A DNA stretch of 36,295 nucleotides, taken from NCBI GenBank assembly GCA_024694965.1, contig JAILJC010000075.1, forward strand, positions 1-36,295, given 5' to 3'. Source of the stretch: Lachnospiraceae bacterium (GTDB lineage: Bacteria > Bacillota > Clostridia > Lachnospirales > Lachnospiraceae). A program made the position numbers and the translations under genes. Numbering within the stretch: the stretch's first letter is position 1; every line of letters starts with the position of its first letter. Positions 24,413-32,665 of the stretch are shown piece by piece. The notes under the pieces were generated by a model. That model had not been told where the DNA came from. It did no database searches and saw only the letters and a list, made by a program, of their open reading frames with translations.

Positions 24413-25279
24413 TTATCTTCTGAACATTCCCGCAAGCGGCGAAACAATCGCACTTAAGTCCTCAATCGCTTCGTTCAGTGATTTTATATCTATGGAAGTC
24501 ACCGTCTGAAGGGCTTCGGCCATATTCTTCTCGCTTGAAACAACAAGCGCATCAACATCCTCGAGCATTCCTGTGATGTTAGCATTAGCAAGCTCGTTGG
24601 TAACGGCATTAAGGTTGTCGATAGTAGGCTGAACGTCTGCAAGTATATCATTTGCCTGGTTGATAACTTCGTTGGTCTGTGCTATCACCTGGTTGGTCTG
24701 TGCTATAACATTATTGATCTCGGGAAGAAGGCTTAATACAACGCCGGCTACGCAGATCACTATTGCGAGTGCAAGAATGGAAGTAAAGAGTGCAAGTCCT
24801 ACCTGGAACTTGGTGTACTTTAACTTTCTCTCATCCTTATTCCTCATATCCATAAGGAGGGCGGCAAGTATCTTCATATCATCACTCTGCATTGAAGCGA
24901 TTATCTCGGCATCGTTTTCCTTACGCTGCCTTGCGTTCATCTTCCTGTTATTCCTTTCGATCAGCGCATTTATCTTGCTGCCTTCGCTTGAATTGTTCAC
25001 AATGACCTCCTTTACGGCTTCCTTAACGTCAACCGTACCTTCGTTATTTACTTCGTTCCTGATAGCTTCGTTTGTATCTGTCATAACAGTCTTCTCCTTT
25101 GCTTCACCGATAACCCCGGCAATATTATTGTAATTTGCGGCTGCGGATGTTGAGCCCGACGGTTTTCCTCTTGCAGCCCTGGCTCTTCTGGCCGCTGCTT
25201 CCATCAGTGCGGCTTCTCTTCTAAGTTTCTTATGCAGCTTCGGATCCCGCACTTTAAGCTTTCTGTACCTTCTTGCCAT
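24413..25279 (-). CDS. Uncharacterised single-pass membrane protein with external coiled coil
   Basis: 288 aa from the ATG behind AAAGGAGGAGGC; the frame is open upstream to 25312 but that lacks a ribosome site. Residues 1-37 are extremely basic (MARRYRKLKVRDPKLHKKLR, then an Ala/Arg run). Residues 100-158 are charged and helical, 159-185 form one transmembrane helix, and 187-235 contain a heptad-type series VIAQTNQ-VIAQTNE-VINQAND, followed by more helix to the C-terminus. The basic N-terminus is predicted cytoplasmic and the coil external. No family recognised; the shape recalls methyl-accepting or DUF948-like proteins without their motifs. It sits 11 bases after metH and 24 before ilvB, so it is embedded in an amino-acid operon. 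Confidence 0.8.
   Translation of the reverse strand: MARRYRKLKVRDPKLHKKLRREAALMEAAARRARAARGKPSGSTSAAANYNNIAGVIGEAKEKTVMTDTNEAIRNEVNNEGTVDVKEAVKEVIVNNSSEGSKINALIERNNRKMNARQRKENDAEIIASMQSDDMKILAALLMDMRNKDERKLKYTKFQVGLALFTSILALAIVICVAGVVLSLLPEINNVIAQTNQVIAQTNEVINQANDILADVQPTIDNLNAVTNELANANITGMLEDVDALVVSSEKNMAEALQTVTSIDIKSLNEAIEDLSAIVSPLAGMFRR
24672..24706. repeat. 21-bp period tandem repeat inside the coiled-coil gene
   Basis: The 14-mer TTGGTCTGTGCTAT occurs at 24672-24685 and 24693-24706, exactly 21 bases apart, matching a 7-residue protein repeat (VIAQTN-x). It indicates growth of the coil by heptad duplication. Confidence 0.7.
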
Positions 25280-25290
25280 TGCCTCCTCCT

Positions 25291-27822
25291 TTATTGAATA
25301 TTTTTTGTACACATCTCAATAAGATGTTTGGCGAGCTTAACCGCCTCCTGTGCATCCTTGGAATACCCCGAAGCATCGATCTCGTCGGCATATTCCTGTG
25401 TAATGACCGCTCCGCCGATCATTATCTGAGCACGAACCCCTTCATCCCTTGCATATTTAATTACTTCCCGCATTTCCTGCATTGTCGTGGTCATCAGCGC
25501 CGAAAGGGCTATAATGTCCGCGTCTACTTCAACCGCCTTACGTATTATTTCCTCCCTTGATACGTCCTTCCCCAGGTCGTATACCTTGAATCCGTAATTC
25601 TTAAGCATCAAAGAAACCAGATTCTTTCCTATGTCATGAATATCTCCCTTTACGGTCGCGATCACTATGGTAGCGGTAGGCGCTCCCGTATCGGAATCCT
25701 TTAAAAAAGGTTCCAGATATTCGATGGACATTCTCATTGTTTCGGCACTTGCAATAAGCTGCGGCAGAAAATACCTGCCGGATTCAAAAAGCTTTCCCAC
25801 TTCATTTATCGCGGGTAAAAGACTTAAATCAAGTATATCCTTTGCCTTTCGTCCTGATTCAAGCGCCTGCTTGGTAAGCTGTGTAATATTCTTTTTGTTA
25901 CCCGTAAGTACCGCTTTCTTAAGGCTATCCTCATGTTCTTTCTTATCGGAAGCCTCCACAGGGGGCGAATCTTTTACCGGACCACCCTTATCGGTTGACT
26001 GTTCGGCTCCTTTAATGCTTATTGTTCCCATAGGAGCCATGTCGGGATACTTGTCCTTCAGAAAGCTTATATAATCGATATATCTTACATCGGCGCCTTC
26101 CTTATCAAGCAGCATATCGACCGCAAGCGCACCGGCAACGAGCTGATGCTGGGAAGGATTCAGTATTGCCATCGTAAGTCCGTTTTGTATGGCCAGGTTC
26201 AAAAATGCCGAATTAACATTTGCCCTTTCGGGCAGTCCGAACGAAATATTCGAAAGGCCTACTATCGTCGGAAGCTTAAGGTCCTCCCTGCAGTACCTTA
26301 TGGTCTCAAGTGTTTCGAGTGCGGCTTTCTTATTTGCCCCAACCGTAGCCACAAGTCCGTCCACTATAATATCGTTACGCGATATTCCAAGTTCATCGGC
26401 ACGTTTTAAGATCTTTCCGATGATTTCCTTCTTCTCATCAAGCGATCCCGGCAGTCCATCATCGGACAGCGGAAGCAGAATGAACATCGCTCCGTACTTT
26501 TTGGCAATGGGAAGAAGGTTTTCAAACTTCACTTTCTCATATGAGATCGAATTTATGAGCGCCCTTCCGGGATAGCGCCGCAGCGACTGCTCCATAACAT
26601 CGATATGGCTTGAATCGATCACCAAAGGAAGGGAAACGTGTGTCGTTACCTCCTCAATGGCGCTTAACATTGTTTCCTTCTCGTCAATGCCGCTCATACC
26701 GACATTTATATCAAGAAATGATGCTCCGTTTTCGTCCTGTGAAACAGCAAAGTCATGCACCATTTCGTACGAACCGTTCCTTAATTCCTCCTGGAGCTTC
26801 TTTTTTCCGGTCGGATTTATCCTTTCACCTACTATCATGAAGCCGGAATCAAGGTTAAAGCATACCGTACTCTTTTCGGAAGACAGGTACCTTAAACCTT
26901 CTTCCCTTATAAGCTTTGTTCTTTTAAGTCCTTTTGCCGCTTCTTTAAGCTTCCTTATATGTTCGGGTGTTGTCCCGCAGCATCCTCCGACTATCGAGGC
27001 ACCGGCTTTAATAAGCGGAAGCATCTGTTTTGCGAAATCATCGGGCCCGACATCATATACGGCATTATTGTTTTCATCAAGAACAGGCATACCCGCATTG
27101 GGTTTTGCGATTATCGGTATACCTGCTATCTGGGCCATCGAAGAGATCACTTCGATCATCTTATCGGGACCTACAGAGCAATTTGTTCCGACTGCCGAAG
27201 CACCCAGGCTCTCAAGTACCGAGACGGCCGTCCTTCCGTCCGTACCGAACAGCGTCCTTCCGTTCTCTTCAAATGTAAGAGAGCACAAAACCGGAAGCTT
27301 ACAGGTTTCCCTTGATGCTATAAGCGCAGCCCTTGTCTCCTGAAGGGATGTCATTGTTTCGATCACTATGACATCAACTCCTGCCTCTACCAGGTAGTTA
27401 AGCTGTTCCTTGTAAATGTCGACAAGTTCCTCGAAATCCAGGGTGCCCATCGGCTTAAGCTGCTTTCCCGTCATTGTCAGGTCGGCCGCAATATATGCAT
27501 CCGCTCCCGGATTGTCAGATAAAAACCGGTCCCTTGCTTCCTTTGAAACCCTGACAAGTTCCCTGTTTATCTCACCGATCCTGTCCTTAAGGCCGTATTC
27601 CGATAACTTTATCCTGTTTGCGGTAAAAGTGGGGACAAGGACAATATTACTGCCCGCATTGAAATACTCAAGCTGCAGGCCGATCATTACTTCCCTGTTT
27701 TCAAGTATCCATTTTTCGGGACATACACCTCTTGGCATCCCCCTTTTCATCAGGTTTGATCCGGTAGCTCCGTCCAGAAAAACAATATTTTCACATAATT
27801 GTCTGAATTCTTTTTCTGTCAT
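25291..27822 (-). CDS. metH: Cobalamin-dependent methionine synthase without reactivation domain
   Basis: 843 aa against about 1200 for E. coli MetH. Domains in order: homocysteine S-methyltransferase (about 5-295) with zinc ligands Cys215 (GTNCSVGP) and Cys281/Cys282 (GGCCGTTPEH); pterin-binding methyltransferase (about 325-590; IVGERINPTGKKKL, SFLDINVGM); cobalamin cap (about 640-710); and Rossmann B12 domain (710-840) with the cobalt ligand His in KGDIHDIGKNLV. The AdoMet-binding reactivation domain is missing, as in several anaerobes where a separate protein supplies it. It transfers a methyl group from methyl-tetrahydrofolate to homocysteine. It heads the unit leading to the coiled-coil gene and ilvB. 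Confidence 0.95.
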   Translation of the reverse strand: MTEKEFRQLCENIVFLDGATGSNLMKRGMPRGVCPEKWILENREVMIGLQLEYFNAGSNIVLVPTFTANRIKLSEYGLKDRIGEINRELVRVSKEARDRFLSDNPGADAYIAADLTMTGKQLKPMGTLDFEELVDIYKEQLNYLVEAGVDVIVIETMTSLQETRAALIASRETCKLPVLCSLTFEENGRTLFGTDGRTAVSVLESLGASAVGTNCSVGPDKMIEVISSMAQIAGIPIIAKPNAGMPVLDENNNAVYDVGPDDFAKQMLPLIKAGASIVGGCCGTTPEHIRKLKEAAKGLKRTKLIREEGLRYLSSEKSTVCFNLDSGFMIVGERINPTGKKKLQEELRNGSYEMVHDFAVSQDENGASFLDINVGMSGIDEKETMLSAIEEVTTHVSLPLVIDSSHIDVMEQSLRRYPGRALINSISYEKVKFENLLPIAKKYGAMFILLPLSDDGLPGSLDEKKEIIGKILKRADELGISRNDIIVDGLVATVGANKKAALETLETIRYCREDLKLPTIVGLSNISFGLPERANVNSAFLNLAIQNGLTMAILNPSQHQLVAGALAVDMLLDKEGADVRYIDYISFLKDKYPDMAPMGTISIKGAEQSTDKGGPVKDSPPVEASDKKEHEDSLKKAVLTGNKKNITQLTKQALESGRKAKDILDLSLLPAINEVGKLFESGRYFLPQLIASAETMRMSIEYLEPFLKDSDTGAPTATIVIATVKGDIHDIGKNLVSLMLKNYGFKVYDLGKDVSREEIIRKAVEVDADIIALSALMTTTMQEMREVIKYARDEGVRAQIMIGGAVITQEYADEIDASGYSKDAQEAVKLAKHLIEMCTKNIQ

Positions 27823-27849
27823 ACACTTTTTAAAGTTCAGTCACATATT

Positions 27850-27858
27850 ATTGTATCA
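27850..27858 (-). promoter_or_regulatory. Candidate extended -10 promoter for metH
   Basis: On the minus strand TGATACAAT (TGn plus TACAAT, hexamer 27850-27855) lies 27 bases before the metH ATG. The -35 region is poor. An AT-rich inverted repeat (ATCATAA 27855-27861, TTATGAT 27877-27883) begins at the -10 and extends into the -35 region. No B12 or SAM riboswitch fits in the 72-base gap. Confidence 0.45.
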
Positions 27859-27894
27859 TAAATTGCGGATAATGTATTATGATTTTCTGATTTT

Positions 27895-30177
27895 TTATAT
27901 CCTTTCGATCCCCAGCCCCGTTATCCTGTCGGAATCGTCCCTGTTAAGCTTAAGCTTTGCATCAAATCGTACATTATTCTTAGCAATGAAGCCCTTTATC
28001 GTACCGGTTATTCCGTTATTCACAAGTTCCTTCAGTTCCCTGTCGTTTACCTTATGACCAAAAACCGTGTCTATATTAAATGTACATCTGTCTTCGCCTT
28101 TGCTGTTATAAGCCTCACATTCATACCCGCCAGATTTAGTCCTTAATATCTTCCTACCGCACATGGGACACTTAAGGTTAAGCGGCTTAGCTGCAGAACC
28201 GTCAGTGCTTCCCTTTTCGTTCATATGCAAAAGCCTGCGCCTTAGATCACCGGCCGTGTTATTGTTAATCATCCTTCCGGTTTCCCGACGGATGTACTCC
28301 TCGAATTTGCTTCTGTAATCGGCCGCATCTACGGTGCCGTTTATTATCCCCTCAAGACCTTTTTCCCAGCTTGCTGTCATCTCAGGGTTAAGAAGCGTGG
28401 GAATTGACATATCCACTACTTCAAAGATCATTTCGCCCAGTTTGCTCGGGGTTAGTATGAGTGTCTTCTTATGTTCGCTCAAATATCCTATATCAACCAG
28501 CTTTTTTATTATCTGGCCTCTGGTTGCCGAGGTTCCGATACCCGTTTTCTTTATCTGCTCCCTCAGTTCCTCATCTTCTATAAGGTTTCCCGCATTTTCC
28601 ATGGCAAGCATCATGGTGCCCGCAGTATAGCGTTTCGGCGGTGATGTTTTACCTTCCTTTATCTCGAAAGAATCAACATTTAACTTATCGCCTTTTTTCA
28701 TCGAATCTATGTATTTAAGGAGTTTTTCTTTATCACTTACGCTGTCTTCGCTTTCATCCTCGTCTTCCTTTGCCTTTGTAACGCCCGCGATTTCCATGTA
28801 GCCCTTCTTTTTGAGCACTTTGGCTGATGAAAACAGCTTTTCGTTATCTATGGCAACCGTAAGCTTAACGGTAAGGAATTCGGCCGGCGGATAGAAAATG
28901 CTCAAGAAACGCCTGACGATCACATCATATACCTTCTTATGAAGGTCGGACATTCCTTCTAAGTCCTTTACCTGGCCCGTCGGGATGATCGCGTAATGAT
29001 CGGTCACATCGGCATCCTTGACATACTGTGTTTTTGCCAGTCCCGCATACAGCTTATTATCTATTATGTTGTTGACAAAATCCCTGCACGGTGCGTAATA
29101 TCTTAACCCGTTTAAGTTTTTGTGGATCTCACCCGCAACTGCAGTCGTTAATACCCTTGCATCGGTTCTGGGATATGTAGTCAGTTTTCTTTCATACAGA
29201 TCCTGTGCGATATTAAGTGTCTTGGAAGGATTTATCTTAAACCTCTTCGCACATTCGGCCGATAACTCCGTAATATTGAACAAAAGGGGCGGTTTCTTTT
29301 TTGAAGTGCTCTTTTCAACAGCCTCAACTATGCATTCCTTTCCCTTAAGTTCATCGATGAGCGCCGAGGCGTCTTCGCTCTTTTTAAAACCGTTCTCCTT
29401 ATATAAAAGAGGACTGTTATAATACTTTGATCCCTCAACAGCCTTCCATTCGGCCTTTATCAGCGCATCCGTAAGGTTGCCTATAACCCTGTAAAACGGA
29501 GTTTCCGTGAAATTACGTATCTCCCGCTCGCGGTATACTACCATCCCGAGCACGCAGGTCATCACCCTGCCCACCGCGATCGCGGAATACTTCTTGGTGG
29601 CCGCGGCTTCATTTACAAGCTTGCCGTACTTAACAGACAGGACCCTTGAAAAATTAATACCCAGGGCATAGTCTTCGATCGTACGCATTATGCCCGATTT
29701 CCCAAGGTTCTCATATTCGCTCATGTCCTTTGCTTCGCGAATACCCTTTTTTATCTCGTCATCGGTCTGCGAGTCTATCCAAACCCTCAGCTCCTTCATG
29801 CCCTCACGCACGCCGCCGAAATTTCGGATATTCTCTTCGATGGTCTGTCCTTCCTTTCCGGAATCGCCGGCCCAGTATACAGTATCCACATCCTCCCTGT
29901 GCAGCAGTCCGTTAACAATGTTATACTGCTTCGCAACAGGCTTTAATACACCGTACTTGTATACCTCAGGCAGAAAAGGAAGGTCCTCAAGTTTCCATGT
30001 TTTGTACTTGATATCGTATTCCTCGGGGTACAGCATGCCCACCAGATGTCCGACACACCACGAGATCACATATTCATCATTTTCAATATATCCGTCACGA
30101 TTGCCCTTTACGTTTAATACCCGTGCAAAATCACGTGCCACGGAGGGTTTCTCGGTTATAATAAGCTTCTTCCCCAA
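27895..30177 (-). CDS. topB: DNA topoisomerase III
   Basis: 760 aa type IA topoisomerase. Start is a TTG, chosen because AAGGGG lies 8 bases upstream and the protein begins properly (MGKKLIITEKPSVARDFARV). The Toprim domain has Glu9, GHLVGM and AGDSGKEGQ (103-111), where E. coli TopB reads AGDPDREGQ; the second metal Asp is Gly, a variant related to the DAGREGE form of other Gram-positive TopBs. The active-site Tyr335 is in TTYPRTDARVL and GIGTSATRGQII is conserved. The C-terminus holds a zinc-ribbon (LKCPMCGRKI...YECEAY). It decatenates and relaxes single-stranded negatively supercoiled DNA. It starts 10 bases after the AAA ATPase gene. Confidence 0.95.
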   Translation of the reverse strand: MGKKLIITEKPSVARDFARVLNVKGNRDGYIENDEYVISWCVGHLVGMLYPEEYDIKYKTWKLEDLPFLPEVYKYGVLKPVAKQYNIVNGLLHREDVDTVYWAGDSGKEGQTIEENIRNFGGVREGMKELRVWIDSQTDDEIKKGIREAKDMSEYENLGKSGIMRTIEDYALGINFSRVLSVKYGKLVNEAAATKKYSAIAVGRVMTCVLGMVVYREREIRNFTETPFYRVIGNLTDALIKAEWKAVEGSKYYNSPLLYKENGFKKSEDASALIDELKGKECIVEAVEKSTSKKKPPLLFNITELSAECAKRFKINPSKTLNIAQDLYERKLTTYPRTDARVLTTAVAGEIHKNLNGLRYYAPCRDFVNNIIDNKLYAGLAKTQYVKDADVTDHYAIIPTGQVKDLEGMSDLHKKVYDVIVRRFLSIFYPPAEFLTVKLTVAIDNEKLFSSAKVLKKKGYMEIAGVTKAKEDEDESEDSVSDKEKLLKYIDSMKKGDKLNVDSFEIKEGKTSPPKRYTAGTMMLAMENAGNLIEDEELREQIKKTGIGTSATRGQIIKKLVDIGYLSEHKKTLILTPSKLGEMIFEVVDMSIPTLLNPEMTASWEKGLEGIINGTVDAADYRSKFEEYIRRETGRMINNNTAGDLRRRLLHMNEKGSTDGSAAKPLNLKCPMCGRKILRTKSGGYECEAYNSKGEDRCTFNIDTVFGHKVNDRELKELVNNGITGTIKGFIAKNNVRFDAKLKLNRDDSDRITGLGIERI

Positions 30178-30187
30178 ATGACACCCC

Positions 30188-31561
30188 TTAAAGCTGCGTA
30201 CCGTCTATAAGCCTGATGTGCTCATTTATCATTGCCTCCTGCTGAAGTTCAAGATCAAAATCACCGGCAGAAAACAGGTAGATATCGTTAACATCGAGCT
30301 TGGCCTGCTTGACACAGAACATGAGCCATTCGTAATCCTCATAGTTCATGACAGGGTTTTCCCAGTTGCACAGCGCAACAAGGGTCCTTCCGTTATCATC
30401 GGTTGCGACGGTATCGATGGTTCCGACCTTTCCTACCCATACACCCCGTTGGTTATAACGGAAGCTTAACTTATCCATGTGGTTTAAAATGTCAAGATAC
30501 TCCGCGCATACATCGGTAAAACAGTAGGCCGTGTAGGATTTAAATGTCGGAGCTATGTACTTTGAATAGAATTTATCAGGCGGTGTCAGTAATAGCTTTG
30601 AATAATTCCTGAAGATATACTTAAACCAGAACCTTACAAAAGGATCTGTTATCCTGTATATACCTTTTTGTACGTTCTCGTGCCCAGCCGTATTCACGGA
30701 ATCGATCTTTTCCACAATCTCAAGCTCGATCAAGTTTTTTATGTAAACCGAAATCTTTGCCCTGCTGTATCCTGTGTACTTGTATATATCATTTAGCTTG
30801 TTCTTCCCCTGTGCAAGGGTCGCAAGGATAGTGTTGTATACCGGAGGTTCCCTTAATTCGGATGGAAGTATATGCTTTCCGTATTCGTTAAGAGGTGCAC
30901 CGTCCTTAAGTACGAGCCTGCATACGTTCTCAGCCACCGTGTGTCTGTCGTCCCACATCTCCCAGAGCATCGGGCTTCCTCCGATTATAGAGTAGGCCTC
31001 AACACTGCTTTCAAGCTCGTAGTTTTTGAAATTCCTTGTAAAATCAAGGAACTTAAGATCGTTAAGGCGTATCAGCCCCGATATCTCAAAAGCAAGCTCC
31101 TTGAGCTTTTCCACCATCAGGTTCTCGATCCAGTATACCGATGATGAACAAAGCAGAAACATAACCGGCTGATCTCCGAGTTTGTTATGAGCGCCCCTTA
31201 CAACGACCTCCATGAACTCGTTTCCGGACTTTATTATATTCTGGAATTCATCCACCACTATGACTCTTTTTCCTTCTTCCGAAGGCCTCGATATTATAGT
31301 GGACATTATTCCCGAAAATCCTTCTCCCGGTTCGGTGCCCTTTGGCAGATCATCCTTTAACTCATCGGCCCACAGTTTAAGCTGTTCATCCTCGGAGCAG
31401 GAACGGGCATGGTAATAGAAATGGTCCTTTCCCTTTAAGAAATCCCTTAACAGGGATTCCCTTCCGCTGTATCTGTCTCCGTAAAGAACAACGATCTGGT
31501 TATCCTCGCGATTATAATAATTCTGTAAAGTCTTAAGCTCCAAATTACGCTTAAATGCCAT
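30188..31561 (-). CDS. AAA-type ATP-binding protein with C-terminal DUF234/nuclease-like domain, Walker A Lys replaced by Arg
   Basis: 457 aa from the ATG at 31561, which has GGGGG in front; a TTG four codons upstream is an alternative. The family is the archaeal-type ATPase group: N-terminal ATPase, winged helix (about 250-300; NKLNDIYKYTGYSRAKISVY) and C-terminal DUF234-like segment, RYNQRGVWVGKVGTIDTVAT then TLVALCNWEN, a possible degenerate PD-(D/E)XK core. Walker A reads YGDRYSGRES (27-36) with Arg34 in the Lys position, codon AGG. Walker B IVVDEFQ (101-107) is intact. The family's role is unresolved. It lies between asd and topB, cotranscribed. Confidence 0.82.
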   Translation of the reverse strand: MAFKRNLELKTLQNYYNREDNQIVVLYGDRYSGRESLLRDFLKGKDHFYYHARSCSEDEQLKLWADELKDDLPKGTEPGEGFSGIMSTIISRPSEEGKRVIVVDEFQNIIKSGNEFMEVVVRGAHNKLGDQPVMFLLCSSSVYWIENLMVEKLKELAFEISGLIRLNDLKFLDFTRNFKNYELESSVEAYSIIGGSPMLWEMWDDRHTVAENVCRLVLKDGAPLNEYGKHILPSELREPPVYNTILATLAQGKNKLNDIYKYTGYSRAKISVYIKNLIELEIVEKIDSVNTAGHENVQKGIYRITDPFVRFWFKYIFRNYSKLLLTPPDKFYSKYIAPTFKSYTAYCFTDVCAEYLDILNHMDKLSFRYNQRGVWVGKVGTIDTVATDDNGRTLVALCNWENPVMNYEDYEWLMFCVKQAKLDVNDIYLFSAGDFDLELQQEAMINEHIRLIDGTQL

Positions 31562-31579
31562 CTTAACCCCCAAATGTTT

Positions 31580-32665
31580 TTATTTTGCCTGAATGTAACC
31601 CTTGGCCTTTAAGAGCTCCGCGCAAAGTACGGCACCGCCCGCAGCGCCCCTTACTGTGTTGTGGGACAGGCCCACAAACTTATAGTCAAACAGTGTATCT
31701 TCCCTTAATCTTCCGATAGACACGCCCATTCCGCGTTCATAGTCAACATCCATCGTAACCTGCGGACGGTTATCATCCTCAAGATACTGAATGAACTGTT
31801 TTGGAGCACTCGGAAGCTTGAGAGCCTGAGGCTCGCCGGAGTAACTTACCATCTTTTCAATAAGCTGCTCCTTTGTCGGCTTCTTATTGAAACGGATGAA
31901 CACGGCAGCCGTATGTCCGTTAAGCACGGGCACCCTTATGCACTGGGTTGTGATCAGGGGAGCGTCTGCCTTTTTGATCTCACCGTCTACTACCTTTCCG
32001 AGTATCCTTAAGGGCTCCTGCTCGCTCTTTTCCTCCTCGCCTCCGATATAGGGTATGATGTTCCCTTCCATCTCGGGCCAGTCCTTAAATGTCTTGCCGG
32101 CACCCGATATTGCCTGATAAGTCGTTGCTACAACCTCCGTCGGCTCAAACTCCTTCCATGCAGCAAGAAGCGGCGCATAACTCTGTATAGAACAGTTGGG
32201 TTTTACGGCAATAAAGCCCCTCTTTGTTCCGAGACGTTTTTTCTGTGACTCTATAACTTCAATATGCTCGGGATTTATCTCGGGTATTATCATGGGCACA
32301 TCGGGAGTCCAGCGGTGTGCGCTGTTGTTTGAAACTACCGGAGTCTCGGTTTTTGCATATTCTTCCTCTATTGCACGTATTTCATCTTTTGTCATATCCA
32401 CGGCACTGAAAACAAAGTCAACCGTTGATGCAACCTTTTCAACGTCACTTACGTTCATTACCACGATATCCTTAACCGCCTTTGGCATGGGAGTGGTCAT
32501 CTTCCACCTTCCGCCGACAGCATCCTCATATCTCTTTCCGGCACTCCTTGCGCTTGCGGCAATGGTAACCACCTCAAACCAGGGGTGATCCTCAAGCAGT
32601 GAAATGAACCTCTGTCCCACCATTCCAGTTCCGCCAAGAATTCCTACCTTTAATTTTTCACTCAT
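31580..32665 (-). CDS. asd: Aspartate-semialdehyde dehydrogenase, archaeal/fungal-type
   Basis: 361 aa. It reduces aspartyl phosphate to aspartate semialdehyde with NADPH, feeding Lys, Met, Thr and diaminopimelate. The NADP motif is GILGGTGMVGQRFISLLEDH; the active-site Cys is in AVKPNCSIQSYAPLLAAW and the base His in CIRVPVLNGHTAAVF. The NCSIQ active site and overall form resemble the archaeal/fungal branch. GAGGAGGAAAAG precedes the ATG, inside the end of argH, whose reading frame it overlaps by 8 bases. The AAA ATPase gene starts 18 bases downstream. Confidence 0.95.
   Translation of the reverse strand: MSEKLKVGILGGTGMVGQRFISLLEDHPWFEVVTIAASARSAGKRYEDAVGGRWKMTTPMPKAVKDIVVMNVSDVEKVASTVDFVFSAVDMTKDEIRAIEEEYAKTETPVVSNNSAHRWTPDVPMIIPEINPEHIEVIESQKKRLGTKRGFIAVKPNCSIQSYAPLLAAWKEFEPTEVVATTYQAISGAGKTFKDWPEMEGNIIPYIGGEEEKSEQEPLRILGKVVDGEIKKADAPLITTQCIRVPVLNGHTAAVFIRFNKKPTKEQLIEKMVSYSGEPQALKLPSAPKQFIQYLEDDNRPQVTMDVDYERGMGVSIGRLREDTLFDYKFVGLSHNTVRGAAGGAVLCAELLKAKGYIQAK

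Noticed and set aside
26657-27343. Long plus-strand open frame of 228 codons opposite metH
   Set aside because: It lies wholly antisense to a well-conserved metH coding region, has Ser/Phe-rich shadow composition, no ribosome site and no recognisable motif.
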